A stretch of DNA of 64,000 bases from Roseomonas nitratireducens (GTDB lineage Bacteria; Pseudomonadota; Alphaproteobacteria; Acetobacterales; Acetobacteraceae): NCBI RefSeq assembly GCF_017813355.1, contig NZ_JAGIYZ010000001.1, forward strand, positions 62,001 through 126,000, in the 5' to 3' direction. The notes beneath the pieces were generated by a model that had not been told where the DNA came from, did no database searches, and was given only the letters and a program-made list of their open reading frames with translations. Position 1 is the first letter of the stretch, and each line of letters starts with the position of its first letter. The translations under genes and the position numbers were made by a program. Shown here piece after piece: positions 1-9,084 of this stretch.

Positions 1-491
1 TGCTTGTCGATGCGGATGTCGCGCGGATCGGGCGCGAGTTCGTCCACGACCTGCGCGGACCAGGCGCCGGTCTGCAACACAGGACTGCCCGTGCCTGGCA
101 GCGGATCGCCCAACCCGGCCCCCGCGCCAGACCCATTGTAGACATGCAGCAGCGCCGGCGAGAGGTTCAGCCGATCCGGCCGGCTGCCCCAGTTCACCCA
201 GACGACGGGAACCGACGCCGCGCGCAGGAGCGGCAACAGCGCGCAGAGCGGCGCGATCGGCGCGCGGGCCGGGGCGACATCGACGCCGATCGAGGCGAGC
301 CATCCGTCGCGGTGACAGAAGTCGTTCTGCATGTCGATGACGAGGATCGCGCTTCGCGCGAGGTCGAAGGTCACGCGCTTCGGCCGCGCCGCGACGGTGA
401 CGGGCCGCGGCGCGATTGCGGGCCGCACCAAGTCTGCCGCTTCTCCGGACACGCGCCATGTGTTGCGCGGCGATGGCCCGATCGGGATCAT
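1..491 (-). CDS. cysteine hydrolase, isochorismatase/RutB-like superfamily (3' end outside window)
   Basis: Partial gene of 163 visible codons; the C-terminus lies beyond base 1. Translation from ATG at 491 gives a leader of about 45 residues, then AILVIDMQNDFCHRDG, which holds the first catalytic Asp of the cysteine-hydrolase fold, and further on VPVVWVNWGS, a typical core strand. The catalytic Lys and Cys are not visible. Members hydrolyse small amides and ureides (RutB, biuret hydrolase, N-carbamoylsarcosine amidase). The substrate cannot be read here, but the next genes concern N-heterocycle breakdown. The start lies only 26 bases from the divergent oxidoreductase start, so the promoters must sit partly inside coding sequence. 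Confidence 0.85.
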   Translation of the reverse strand, partial: MIPIGPSPRNTWRVSGEAADLVRPAIAPRPVTVAARPKRVTFDLARSAILVIDMQNDFCHRDGWLASIGVDVAPARAPIAPLCALLPLLRAASVPVVWVNWGSRPDRLNLSPALLHVYNGSGAGAGLGDPLPGTGSPVLQTGAWSAQVVDELAPDPRDIRIDK

Positions 492-517
492 GCGAAGATG
501 CTCCAGCGGAGGGGATG

Positions 518-1099
518 ATGCGAATCCTGATGATCCATGCCCATCCGCGGAGCGACAGCTATTCTGCCGCCCTCCGCGACGCCGCGCGGGACGCGCTGCT
601 GGCCGCCGGGCACGCCGTCACCGTCCGCGACCTTTATGCCGAGGGCTTCGTCGCCGCGCTGACGGCCGAGGAGCGCGAGCGCTACCACACGGAAGGCGCG
701 AACGAGCGGGGCATCGAATCGCATGTCGCCGATTTGCGGGCGGCGGAGGCGCTGGTCCTCGTCTACCCCACCTGGTGGTACGGCCTGCCGGCGATCCTGA
801 AGGGCTGGTTTGACCGCGTCTGGTCGCCCGGCGTCGCGTTCAGGCTCGGGGACGGCGCGATCGAGCCGCTGCTGACCAACATCACGCGCATCGCGGTGGT
901 GACGACCTATGGCTCGCCGACCTGGCTGCTCTGGTACATCGGCTGGCCGGACAAGAAGCTGATCGGCCGCGGCATCCGCCGGCTCTGCGCGAAGGGCTGC
1001 CGGCTCGACTGGCTGTACCTGAACGGGATGGACCGCCGCGGGCGGGCCGAGCTCGACGCCTTCCTCGCGAAGGTGCGGCTGCATTTCAGCCGCTGGTGA
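518..1099 (+). CDS. NAD(P)H-dependent oxidoreductase, flavodoxin-like fold
   Basis: A 193-residue protein of the Flavodoxin_2 / NQO1-KefF type, expected to be a cytosolic FMN/FAD-dependent quinone or nitro reductase. ILMIHAHPRSDSYS at the N-terminus is the flavin phosphate loop, and LVYPTWWYGLPAILKGWFDRV is the family's isoalloxazine-binding region. Two in-frame ATGs occur, at 515 and 518. GGAGG at 508-512 is well spaced only for 518, so that start was chosen. The 3' end overlaps the convergent amidohydrolase gene by 14 bases. The physiological substrate is unknown. Confidence 0.85.
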   Translation: MRILMIHAHPRSDSYSAALRDAARDALLAAGHAVTVRDLYAEGFVAALTAEERERYHTEGANERGIESHVADLRAAEALVLVYPTWWYGLPAILKGWFDRVWSPGVAFRLGDGAIEPLLTNITRIAVVTTYGSPTWLLWYIGWPDKKLIGRGIRRLCAKGCRLDWLYLNGMDRRGRAELDAFLAKVRLHFSRW

Positions 1100-2435
1100 G
1101 GACGGGGTCGAGTTCCCGCCAGTCCGGCAGCTCCGCCGACAGCACGCGGCCCGCGCGCAGCACGATCCGGTCCGCCTGGGGGCGGGAGAGCAACTCCGTC
1201 ATGACGCGCGCGCGGAACAGGATCAGGTCGGCGGCGGCACCCGGGCGGATCATGCCGTGGTCCGGCAGCCCCATCGCGCCGGCCGGCGTCGCCGCGGCGG
1301 CGCGCGGCCAGTCTCCGAAGGGATGATCCAGGTGCAGGATGCGCGTCGCGGCGCGGAACACCTCGACCATGTCGAGGTCGCCATAGGCGTAGAAGGGGTC
1401 GCGCGTGTTGTCGCTGGCGACCGATACGGTAATGCCCGCCGCGCGCATCTCATGCACCAGCGTCACGCCGCGCCAGCGCGGGGTGCGGCCCGGCACGCGG
1501 TCCTGCAGGTACATGTTGCACATGGGCAGGACGATGATGGCGATGCCGGCCTCGGCGCAGAGGCGGATCGTCTCCTCGGCGAAGGCATCGGGCTGGAGCG
1601 ACAGCGCGCAGCAATGGCCGCACTGGATCGGCCGCTTGAAGCCGCGGCGGAGCGCGGTCGCCGCGATCTCCCGCAGCGCGCGGGCGCCTGTCTCCCCGCT
1701 CTCGTCCACATGCAGGTCGAGGGCGAGGCCACGGTCCTCCGCCAGCGCGAAGAAGCGGTCCAGCATGGGCTGGAAGTCGGCTGGCATCTCGTCATGGATG
1801 CCGCCCGACAGGCGCGTGACCATGCCGAGCACGCCGCCCGAATCGGCGACGATGTCGGCGAGTTCGGCCCCTTCCTCCCCCGCGAAGCGGTCGAGCGGCG
1901 CAATCGAGGAGGCCTGCAGCGTAATCCGCCCGGCCCAATCGTCGCGCAGCGCGCGGAACATCGCCCAGGCGTTCGGGGCGTGCGGCATGTAGCTGTCGAG
2001 ATGCGTCCGCAGCGCGACCGTCCCGTGGGCGTAGGCGGCGCGCAGCGCGAAATCGGCTCGGGCGCGCATGTCATCGACCGACCAGTTGGCGCCGCGATCG
2101 GCCATGACGGCGCCGATCGCGCCGCCGAAGGTGCCGTCCGGGTTCGGCATGCGCGGCCAGATATGGCCCTTGTCGATATGGGTGTGGCCATCGACCAGGC
2201 CCGGCCAGACCTGGCCGCCATCGAGCGAGGGCCCGTCCGGCGCGCTGCCGGCGGGGGCGATGGCCGCGATGCACCCCGCCTCGATGCGCAGGTCGATCCG
2301 CGCCAGGCCCTCCCCATCCGTCGGCAGGCCGGGTGTGCCGGCCAGCAGCGCGGCGGGCGCCCGCGCATCGCGCAGCCAGAAGGCGGACCCCGCGCCGTCC
2401 AGCGCCGCCCGCAGTCGATCCATCGCGATGCTCAT
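1086..2435 (-). CDS. cytosine deaminase-like metal-dependent amidohydrolase
   Basis: A 449-residue amidohydrolase-superfamily enzyme of the cytosine deaminase / AtzC subgroup. The metal and catalytic positions are present in order: HTHIDK (about residues 84-89), LHVDESGE, QCGHCCALS, and SVASDNTRDPFYAYGD, whose Asp matches the CodA catalytic Asp. A C-terminal urease-like beta segment (IRPGAAADLILF) completes the fold. It should deaminate or hydrolyse an aminopyrimidine, triazine or similar ring in the cytoplasm. It is the last gene of a four-gene operon with an NMT1-type importer and overlaps the permease stop by four bases (ATGA), so the importer probably supplies its substrate. Confidence 0.87.
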   Translation of the reverse strand: MSIAMDRLRAALDGAGSAFWLRDARAPAALLAGTPGLPTDGEGLARIDLRIEAGCIAAIAPAGSAPDGPSLDGGQVWPGLVDGHTHIDKGHIWPRMPNPDGTFGGAIGAVMADRGANWSVDDMRARADFALRAAYAHGTVALRTHLDSYMPHAPNAWAMFRALRDDWAGRITLQASSIAPLDRFAGEEGAELADIVADSGGVLGMVTRLSGGIHDEMPADFQPMLDRFFALAEDRGLALDLHVDESGETGARALREIAATALRRGFKRPIQCGHCCALSLQPDAFAEETIRLCAEAGIAIIVLPMCNMYLQDRVPGRTPRWRGVTLVHEMRAAGITVSVASDNTRDPFYAYGDLDMVEVFRAATRILHLDHPFGDWPRAAAATPAGAMGLPDHGMIRPGAAADLILFRARVMTELLSRPQADRIVLRAGRVLSAELPDWRELDPVLTSG

Positions 2436-3268
2436 CGCCGGTCCCCCCGCCCCATCGCGCTCTCATGCCATTTCCGCAGCAGCAGGTGGGAGAGCAGCGT
2501 CAACGCCAGGAAGATGGCGATCCCCGTGCCGCTGACCAGCACGAGGGCCGCGAACATGCGCGGGATCTGCAGCTGGTAGCCCGCTTCCAGGATGCGGTAG
2601 GCGAGCCCCGAGGCGCTGCCGCCCGTCCCCGCCACGAATTCCGCGACGATCGCGCCGATCAGCGCGAGCCCGCCCGAGATCCGCAGCCCCGCCAGGAAGT
2701 ACGGCAGGGCGGAGGGCAGCAGCAGCCGCACCAGCACCTGCCAGCGATTCGCGCGATAGAGGCGGAACAGGTCGATCAGGTTGTGGTCGGCCGAGTTCAG
2801 CCCGACCGTGGTGTTCGACAGGATCGGGAAGAAGGCGACGATCCAGGCGCAGATCAGCAGGGACAGCGTGACGTCGTTCACCCAGATGATGATCAGCGGC
2901 GCGATGGCGACGATCGGCGTCACCTGCAGGATGACGGCGAAGGGGAACAGCGACATCTCGATGATGCGCGACTGCGCGAACAGCACCGCCAGCGCGAGCC
3001 CCAGCACCGCGGCGACGGACAGCGCCATGAAGGTGATCTTCAGCGTGATCAGCAGCGAGGTGGACAGCGTGCCCCAGTCCTTCAGCAGCGTCTGCCCGAC
3101 CAGCAGGGGCCCCGGCAGGATGTAGTGCGGGATGCCGTTCACCCGCACCACTGCTTCCCAGGCGCCGAGGAACAGGAAGGCGATGACGGTCGGCGCCACC
3201 ACGCGCATCCAGGCGGCCACGCCGGGCAGGGCGGGTAGGGCGCGTTCCGGCGTCGGCTCCTCGCTCAT
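2432..3268 (-). CDS. ABC transporter permease, SsuC/TauC/ThiX type
   Basis: A 278-residue inner-membrane permease with about six hydrophobic segments and the binding-protein-dependent transport signature around LLLPSALPYFLAGLRISGG. A short charged N-terminal tail is followed by the first membrane span (VIAFLFLGAWEAVV). The ATG at 3268 was preferred over an upstream extension, because that extension has non-family, frame-shadow sequence and this ATG overlaps the stop of the ATPase gene by four bases (ATGA). It should form the channel of the importer whose ATPase and binding protein precede it. Confidence 0.88.
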   Translation of the reverse strand: MSEEPTPERALPALPGVAAWMRVVAPTVIAFLFLGAWEAVVRVNGIPHYILPGPLLVGQTLLKDWGTLSTSLLITLKITFMALSVAAVLGLALAVLFAQSRIIEMSLFPFAVILQVTPIVAIAPLIIIWVNDVTLSLLICAWIVAFFPILSNTTVGLNSADHNLIDLFRLYRANRWQVLVRLLLPSALPYFLAGLRISGGLALIGAIVAEFVAGTGGSASGLAYRILEAGYQLQIPRMFAALVLVSGTGIAIFLALTLLSHLLLRKWHESAMGRGDRR

Positions 3269-4047
3269 GCCGCGGGCGCCATGGCGCGCGACAGGGCGTG
3301 GGAGACGGTCCGGCATTGCGCGGCGTAGTCGGGGGAGGTGCGGAATTCCTCCCCCCGCGGGGTCGGCGCGGTCACCGCGATCTCCTCCGCGATGCGGCCC
3401 GGGCGCGGGGCCATGACGACGATGCGCTGCGCGAGGAAGACGCTCTCGAAGACGGAATGCGTCACGAACACCACGGTGAAGCGCTCGGCCTCCCACAACT
3501 GGAGGAGGTCGTTGTTGAGCCGGAAGCGGGTGATCTCGTCCAGCGCCGCGAAGGGCTCGTCCATCAGCAGCAGGCGCGGGCGGGTCACCAGCGCGCGGGC
3601 GATGGACACGCGCATGCGCATCCCGCCCGACAGTGCGCGGGGATAGGCCTTCTCGAAGCCCTTCAGCTCGACGCGGGCGAGCCATTCGGCGGCGCGGTCC
3701 TCCGCCTCGCTGCGCTTCACCCCGGCGAGTTCGAGCGGCAGGGTGACGTTGCGCATCACCGTCGCCCAGGGCATCAGCGTCGGTTCCTGGAAGACGAAGC
3801 CGATGTCGCGCTGCGGGTCGCCGGCGGCGTCATGCGCCGCGCTCGGCCAGTCGATCGTCCCGCCGGTCGGCCCCGAAAGGCCGGCCAGGATGCGCAGCAG
3901 CGTCGACTTGCCGCAGCCGGACGGGCCCAGCAGCGCCACGAAGTCGCCCGGCAGGATGTCGAGGTCGATGCCGGTGAGCGCCAGCGTCCCCGTGGCGTAG
4001 CGCTTCGCGAGTCCGCGAAGCGCTACGAGCGGCCGCGCCGAGCTCAC
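3265..4047 (-). CDS. ABC transporter ATP-binding protein, SsuB/TauB type
   Basis: A 260-residue nucleotide-binding subunit. Walker A is GPSGCGKSTLL, the signature is LSGGMRMR, Walker B is LLLMDEPFAALD, and a switch His lies in VTHSVFES. It energises import through the adjacent permease. The start codon is GTG, overlapping the stop of the binding-protein gene as GTGA. Length and motifs fit the nitrate/sulfonate/taurine/pyrimidine-precursor group. The substrate class comes only from the neighbouring NMT1-like binding protein and amidohydrolase. Confidence 0.9.
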   Translation of the reverse strand: MSSARPLVALRGLAKRYATGTLALTGIDLDILPGDFVALLGPSGCGKSTLLRILAGLSGPTGGTIDWPSAAHDAAGDPQRDIGFVFQEPTLMPWATVMRNVTLPLELAGVKRSEAEDRAAEWLARVELKGFEKAYPRALSGGMRMRVSIARALVTRPRLLLMDEPFAALDEITRFRLNNDLLQLWEAERFTVVFVTHSVFESVFLAQRIVVMAPRPGRIAEEIAVTAPTPRGEEFRTSPDYAAQCRTVSHALSRAMAPAA

Positions 4048-5063
4048 CCCAGACCGACCCGCTTGTTCACGAAGCGGAGCGAATAGGCGCGCTTGACGTC
4101 GAGGCCCGGCGGCATCGCGCCGGCGTCGCGCATGGTGGTGTAGAAGGTCTCCCAGCGCTCATCCGTCATGGCGCCGATGCCCAGGCGTTCGGCGTCGCCC
4201 GACAGGACGATGCCGCGCTCGTTCATCACCCGCACGGCGTAGGTGATGCGTTCCAGCGTCATGTCCGGGTTGTCGCGGATGATGAGGCGGTTCGCGGCTT
4301 CCACGTCCTGGCTGCGCATGTACTGCGTCCAGCCTTCCGCCGTCGCGTCGACGAAGCGCTGCACGAGATCCGTCTTCTCCTCCGTCATGCGGCGGGAGAT
4401 GTCGATGGTGGTCTGGTAGTTCGGGAAGCCGGCATCGGCGATGAGGTGCACGCGCGGCCGCGCGCCGCCGGCCATGGCCGAGAAGGGCTCGGAGGACAGG
4501 AACCCCTGCTGGATCGCGCCCTTGTCGGCGAGGAAGGGCTGGATGTTGAAGGTGTAGGGGCGGATCTGGTCGTCGGTCAGGCCGAAGCGCGCGCGGAGGA
4601 AGGGCCAGTACGTCACCCGCCCGCCGGCGCCGATCAGGATCGGCCGGCCGCGCATCTGCTCGAAGCCGGCGATGTTCGCTTCCTCGTGGCTCATCAGGAT
4701 CTGCGGATCCTTCTGGAAGATCGCCGCGATGGTGAGGAAGGGCACGTTCTCCCGCACGTAGTTCAGCGCCTGGAAGCCGTTCGACATGACCATGTCGACG
4801 CGGCCGGCGAGCAGCAGCTGCGCGGGATTCTGCTGCGGCCCGCCCATGCGCAGGTCGCATTCGATCCCGTAGCGCCTGTAGATGCCCGCGGCGACCGCCT
4901 GGTAGTAGCCGCCATGCTCGGCCTGGGCGCGCCAGTTCGTCTGGAAGGAGACGCGGTCGAGCGCCTGGGCGGAGGGCACGCGTGCGCCCGTGACCGCGGT
5001 CAACGCAAATCCGACGCCACCGCCGATCAGCGCGCGCCGCTCGATCCTGTACCTGGTGCGCAT
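4044..5063 (-). CDS. ABC transporter substrate-binding protein, NMT1/THI5-like
   Basis: A 339-residue periplasmic binding protein. The N-terminus MRTRYRIERRALIGGG followed by a hydrophobic stretch ending AQA looks like an export signal. The mature part opens VSFQTNWRAQAEHGGYYQA, the classic NMT1/THI5 start that recognises pyrimidine- or riboflavin-like ligands. ATG at 5063 was chosen because GGAGGA lies just upstream and the longer frame adds only low-complexity Arg/Pro sequence. First gene of the operon with the ATPase, permease and cytosine-deaminase-like enzyme, which suggests import of an N-heterocycle that is then deaminated. Confidence 0.87.
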   Translation of the reverse strand: MRTRYRIERRALIGGGVGFALTAVTGARVPSAQALDRVSFQTNWRAQAEHGGYYQAVAAGIYRRYGIECDLRMGGPQQNPAQLLLAGRVDMVMSNGFQALNYVRENVPFLTIAAIFQKDPQILMSHEEANIAGFEQMRGRPILIGAGGRVTYWPFLRARFGLTDDQIRPYTFNIQPFLADKGAIQQGFLSSEPFSAMAGGARPRVHLIADAGFPNYQTTIDISRRMTEEKTDLVQRFVDATAEGWTQYMRSQDVEAANRLIIRDNPDMTLERITYAVRVMNERGIVLSGDAERLGIGAMTDERWETFYTTMRDAGAMPPGLDVKRAYSLRFVNKRVGLG

Positions 5064-5287
5064 GGCTTCCTCCGCCCTCGTCGACGGCGCCGTGGGCAGC
5101 AAGGGACATGCCACGTGCCGCGGCGCGGTTCGCCGCCTGGACATATGGGCGCTGCACATGGCTTGTGCAGGTCCGTCGCATCTGCCTGCCCAAGGCGCAG
5201 GCGCCTTGCCGCTTGGCGGAGGGCATTCCCGCGCGCGCCCTGGCACGTTTCTTGGAGCCGAAGCCCCGGGCAACGTGTCGGGACATC
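5064..5287. promoter_or_regulatory. divergent intergenic region with two inverted repeats
   Basis: This stretch separates two divergent ABC operons and must hold both promoters. Two clear dyads are visible: CTGCACA / TGTGCAG at 5152-5158 and 5164-5170 (7-bp arms, 5-base spacer), and CAAGGCGC / GCGCCTTG at 5191-5198 and 5201-5208 (8-bp arms, 2-base spacer). Either could be an operator shared by the two transport operons. No regulator gene lies beside them, and I cannot assign a binding family. Confidence 0.45.
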
Positions 5288-6346
5288 GTGGCGCATCTCC
5301 TGCTGGACCAGGTCACCAAGCGGTACGGCGCGCAGGCCGTGGTCGACGGGCTGACGCTCGGGGCCGAGGCCGGCGAATGCATCGCGCTGCTCGGCCCGTC
5401 CGGCTGCGGCAAGACGACGACGCTGCGCATGGTGGCCGGCTTCGTCGCGCCCGATGGCGGGCGCATCGTGATGGAGGGACGGGCCATCGAGCGCACGCCC
5501 CCGCACCGGCGCGGCATCGGCATGGTGTTCCAGAACTACGCCCTGTTTCCGCACATGACCGTCGCGGGGAATGTTGGCTTCGGGCTCGAGATGCGCGGCC
5601 TGCCCCGGGCCGAACGCGATGCCCGCGTGGCCGAGGCGCTGGCCATGGTGGGCCTTGCCGCCTTCGCCGCGCGCTATCCCGCGCAATTGTCGGGCGGCCA
5701 GCAGCAGCGCGTCGCGCTCGCCCGCGCCCTGGTCATCCGCCCGTCGCTGCTGCTGCTGGATGAGCCGTTGTCGAACCTCGATGCCGGGCTGCGGGTCGAG
5801 ATGCGGCAGGAAATCGCCGCGCTGCGCCGGCGCACCGGCATCACCACCCTGTTCGTCACGCACGACCAGGAGGAAGCGCTGGCGCTGGCCGACCGGATCG
5901 CCGTGCTGAACCACGGGCAGCTGGTGGAATGCGCCACGCCCGCGGAACTGACCGAACATCCGCGCCGCGTCTTCACCGCCGGCTTCCTCGGCGCGCGCAC
6001 GGTGCTGGCGGGGCGGCTCGATGGCGGGGTGTTCATGCTGGCGCCCGGCCTCGGCCTCGCGCCGCCGGCCGGGGCACCGCGGCAGCCGACGCATCTCGTC
6101 CTGCGCGCCGCGCGGCTTCGGTTGGTGCCGCGGGATGACGCGCTGCTCGCCGCCCCCGGCCGCGTCGCGGAGGCCGCCTGGCTGGGCGACGAGGTGGCCT
6201 ACGAGGTCGCGCTCGACAGCGGCCCACGCATCCGCGTGCTGCGCCCGACGACGGAACCCGCCCTGCCGCCCGGTGCGCCGGTGACGCTTTCGGCCGGCGC
6301 GGATGCGCTGACCTTCCTCGAGGACCCTACGGGAGACACCGCATGA
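5288..6346 (+). CDS. ABC transporter ATP-binding protein, PotA/FbpC type
   Basis: A 352-residue ATPase of the spermidine/putrescine/iron(III) group. It has Walker A GPSGCGKTTTL, a Q-loop in GMVFQNYALFPHMTV, signature LSGGQQQR, Walker B LLLDEPLSNLD, switch His in VTHDQEEALALADR, and a C-terminal TOBE-like domain (about residues 240-350). The GTG at 5288 gives the normal family start (VAHLLLDQVTKRYG); the open frame runs further upstream but is not family-like. It overlaps the binding-protein gene by four bases and heads an operon of transporter plus deaminase. Confidence 0.87.
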   Translation: MAHLLLDQVTKRYGAQAVVDGLTLGAEAGECIALLGPSGCGKTTTLRMVAGFVAPDGGRIVMEGRAIERTPPHRRGIGMVFQNYALFPHMTVAGNVGFGLEMRGLPRAERDARVAEALAMVGLAAFAARYPAQLSGGQQQRVALARALVIRPSLLLLDEPLSNLDAGLRVEMRQEIAALRRRTGITTLFVTHDQEEALALADRIAVLNHGQLVECATPAELTEHPRRVFTAGFLGARTVLAGRLDGGVFMLAPGLGLAPPAGAPRQPTHLVLRAARLRLVPRDDALLAAPGRVAEAAWLGDEVAYEVALDSGPRIRVLRPTTEPALPPGAPVTLSAGADALTFLEDPTGDTA

Positions 6347-7380
6347 CCCGCCTGACCCGCCGCCTGATCCTCGGCGCCGGCGCCGCCGCGCCCTTCGCCT
6401 TCATGCGCAGCCCCGTCGCGCAGATCCAGCGCGGCCAGGAACTGACCGTCGGCGTCTGGGGCGGCGCGCAGGAACGCATCCTGCGGGAATTCGTCGCCAC
6501 GCCGCTCGAACAGCAGCACGGGGTGAAGATCAACTTCGTGCTCGGCGGCACGCCGGAACGGCGCGCCCGCGCCTATGCCGAACGCGGCCGTCCGTCCTTC
6601 GACATCGTCTACCTGAACATCTTCGAAAGCCGCCAGGCGGTGCGCGACGGGGTGACGCAGGCCGCGACCGACCGCGTGCCGAACGCGGCGAACCTCTATC
6701 CGGCCGCGAAGCTCGGCGGCTATGGCGTCGCCTTCAATCCGGTGACGATCGTTTATGACCGGCGCAAGGTGGATGCGCCGATGACGTCGTGGAGAGATTT
6801 CTGGCGCCCCGACCTGCGCGGCAAGGTGATCTGGCCGACCTATCCCGGCGCGCAGGGCACCTCGGCGCTGCTGATGGCGGCCAAGGTCTGGGGCGGCAGC
6901 GAGAATGACATCGACCCCGCCTTCCGCCAGATCGCGGCGCTGAAGCCCTTCGCCGCCATCCAGGGCAGCCAGGACCAGCTGTTCACCATGTTCGACCAGC
7001 AGGTGGGCGCGGCAAGCGTCGAGTTCGGCTCCTTCACCCGCGCCTATGCGGAAGCCCGCAACCCGAACATCGTCATCGCCGACCCGACCGAGGGCCAGGC
7101 GCTGGCGACCAACGTCGCCTGCATCACCGTCGGCACGCAGAAGCAGGCGCTGGCCGAGGCCTGGGTGAACCTGCACCTGTCGCCCGAATGCCAACGCGCC
7201 TATGCCGAGCGCATCTACTACAGCCCGACCATCCGCAACCTCGACCTGCCGCCCGATCTCCGCGCCAAGCTGATCATGGGGGAGGAGGCGGTCGGCCGCC
7301 TTGTCGACTTCGACTGGGACTTGGTGATCCGCAACCAGCCCCGCTGGTCCAGCCGCTTCACGCGCGAGATCGCCGGGTGA
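6343..7380 (+). CDS. ABC transporter substrate-binding protein, PotD-like (family 1)
   Basis: A 345-residue periplasmic binding protein. The N-terminus TRRLILGAGAAAPFAF is a twin-arginine-like signal. The mature protein begins with QELTVGVWGGAQERILREF, typical of PotD/spermidine-putrescine or thiamine-type solute-binding proteins, and contains SFDIVYLNIFESRQAV and YGVAFNPVTIVYDRRKV. It captures the solute for the adjacent ATPase and double permease. The ligand is uncertain: polyamines, a nucleobase or another small amine are all possible, and the deaminase at the operon end favours a nitrogenous base. Confidence 0.85.
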   Translation: MTRLTRRLILGAGAAAPFAFMRSPVAQIQRGQELTVGVWGGAQERILREFVATPLEQQHGVKINFVLGGTPERRARAYAERGRPSFDIVYLNIFESRQAVRDGVTQAATDRVPNAANLYPAAKLGGYGVAFNPVTIVYDRRKVDAPMTSWRDFWRPDLRGKVIWPTYPGAQGTSALLMAAKVWGGSENDIDPAFRQIAALKPFAAIQGSQDQLFTMFDQQVGAASVEFGSFTRAYAEARNPNIVIADPTEGQALATNVACITVGTQKQALAEAWVNLHLSPECQRAYAERIYYSPTIRNLDLPPDLRAKLIMGEEAVGRLVDFDWDLVIRNQPRWSSRFTREIAG

Positions 7381-9080
7381 CCTCGCGCGCCGCGGCGCCG
7401 CTGCTCGCGACGCCGTACCTGCTCTGGATGCTCGCGGCCTTCGCCGCGCCGCTCGGCGTGGTCGCGCTGCTGTCCGTGCAGGAAAGCCCCGAGATCTTCG
7501 CGCCGCTCTCCTTCATCCCGTCCGGCGTCCAATACGCGGACCTCGCGACGGACCCCTTCAGCCGGCGGACCATCCTGCGCACCCTGGCGCTCGGGGCGGG
7601 TGTGACGCTGGCGAGCGCGATCCTCGGCTACCCGATCGCGCTGTGGCTGACGCGCCTGCCGCCACGCTGGCGGCCGCTCGGCTTCGCCTGCGTGCTCGTG
7701 CCGCTGCTGACCAATGTGGTGGTGCGCAGCCTGGGCATCATCCTGCTGCTCGCGCCGGGCGGCCTGGTCTCGAATCTTTTGGCCTTCCTGGGGCTGCCGC
7801 GGGTGAACCTGCTGTTCGGCTGGTTCGCGGTGGGGCTGGCGCTGACGCAGGTCTTCCTGCCCTACATGGTGCTGGCGCTGTACGACGTGCTGGAGGCGCA
7901 GGAAAAGCGCCTGGCGGAAGCCGCCGCGGGGCTCGGCGCCGGGCCGGTCGTGACCTTCTTCCGCGTCACGCTGCCGCTCTCGCTCCAGGGCCTGCGGGCT
8001 GGGCTGGTGCTGGTCTTCCTGCTGGCGTCGACGGCCTATGTCTCGGCGACGCTGGTCGGCGGGCGGCAGGTGATGGTCAGCGGCATGGTGGTGCTGAAGG
8101 AAGGGCTCGAGATCCTGAACTACCCCGCCGCCTCGGCGCTCGCGATGGTGATGCTGGGGGCCTCGGTGCTCGGCACGCTGCTGATCGGCCGCGCGATCCT
8201 GTTCGCCACGCCCTGGAGCGCCGGCCGCCCGCCGCGCCGCCTGCCCGGCCTGCCGCCGGCGTTGCGCCGGGCGTTGGTCGCGGCGCTGGAGGCGGTCGGG
8301 CCGCTCGTCGCGCGCCTGCTGCTCGGCATCGCCCTGCTGCTGCTGCTGTTCCCGCTGGTGCTCGTCGCCGTATCCTCCTTCAACGACAGCCCGCAGGCGA
8401 CGGTGGCGCAGTGGCTCGGCTTCACCTGGCGCTGGTACGCGGCCGTGCTGGGGAATGAGCGCTACCTCGGCGATGCCTGGGTCAGCCTGCAACTCGCGCT
8501 CGCCGCGACCGGCGTGTCGCTGCTGATCTCCCTGCCGGCGGCGATCGGCCTGGCGCGCGGAACCTTCCCGGGGCGGGAGGCGCTGGCCGCCTTCTTCATG
8601 CTGCCGCTCGCCTTGCCGGGGATCGCGATCGGGCTCGGCATGTTGCGGCTGCTGCAATGGTTCACGCTGCTGCCGGCCTTCCTCGGCATCCTCGCCGTGC
8701 ATGTCGTGCTGGTCGCGCCCTTCATGCTGGCGATGCTGCGCGCCTCCGTCGCCGGGCTCGACCGGGGGCTCGAGGAAGCGGCGTCGGGCCTCGGCGCGCC
8801 GCCCTGGCGCGTCTTCCAGCGCGTGGTGCTGCCGCAACTGGCGCCGGGGATCGCCGTCGCCTGCCTGATCGGCTTCCTGATCTCCTTCGGGGAGGTGACG
8901 GTGACGGCCTTCCTGACCACGGCGCGGCTGCAGACGCTGCCGGTGCGGATCTATGCGGAGGCGGCCTTCAGCCTGGAGAACACGGTGAACGCGATTTCCA
9001 CCGTCTTCATCCTCGTGACGGTGCTGCTGCTGCTGGCGATGCACCGGCTTGTCCCGCTCGACCGCGTCTGGCGGCGATGA
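7377..9080 (+). CDS. fused two-domain ABC transporter permease (PotB-PotC-like)
   Basis: A 567-residue membrane protein carrying both channel halves in one chain. The first half (about residues 1-275) has the EAA loop AEAAAGLGAGPVVTFFRVTLP; the second (about 295-567) has EEAASGLGAPPWRVFQRVVLP. Each half has about six hydrophobic segments. The start is a GTG overlapping the preceding stop (GTGA); the open frame before it lies inside the binding-protein gene. Fused permeases are known in the iron(III)/AfuB group, but PotB and PotC are usually separate genes. Confidence 0.85.
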   Translation: MTSRAAAPLLATPYLLWMLAAFAAPLGVVALLSVQESPEIFAPLSFIPSGVQYADLATDPFSRRTILRTLALGAGVTLASAILGYPIALWLTRLPPRWRPLGFACVLVPLLTNVVVRSLGIILLLAPGGLVSNLLAFLGLPRVNLLFGWFAVGLALTQVFLPYMVLALYDVLEAQEKRLAEAAAGLGAGPVVTFFRVTLPLSLQGLRAGLVLVFLLASTAYVSATLVGGRQVMVSGMVVLKEGLEILNYPAASALAMVMLGASVLGTLLIGRAILFATPWSAGRPPRRLPGLPPALRRALVAALEAVGPLVARLLLGIALLLLLFPLVLVAVSSFNDSPQATVAQWLGFTWRWYAAVLGNERYLGDAWVSLQLALAATGVSLLISLPAAIGLARGTFPGREALAAFFMLPLALPGIAIGLGMLRLLQWFTLLPAFLGILAVHVVLVAPFMLAMLRASVAGLDRGLEEAASGLGAPPWRVFQRVVLPQLAPGIAVACLIGFLISFGEVTVTAFLTTARLQTLPVRIYAEAAFSLENTVNAISTVFILVTVLLLLAMHRLVPLDRVWRR

Positions 9081-9084
9081 GAGG

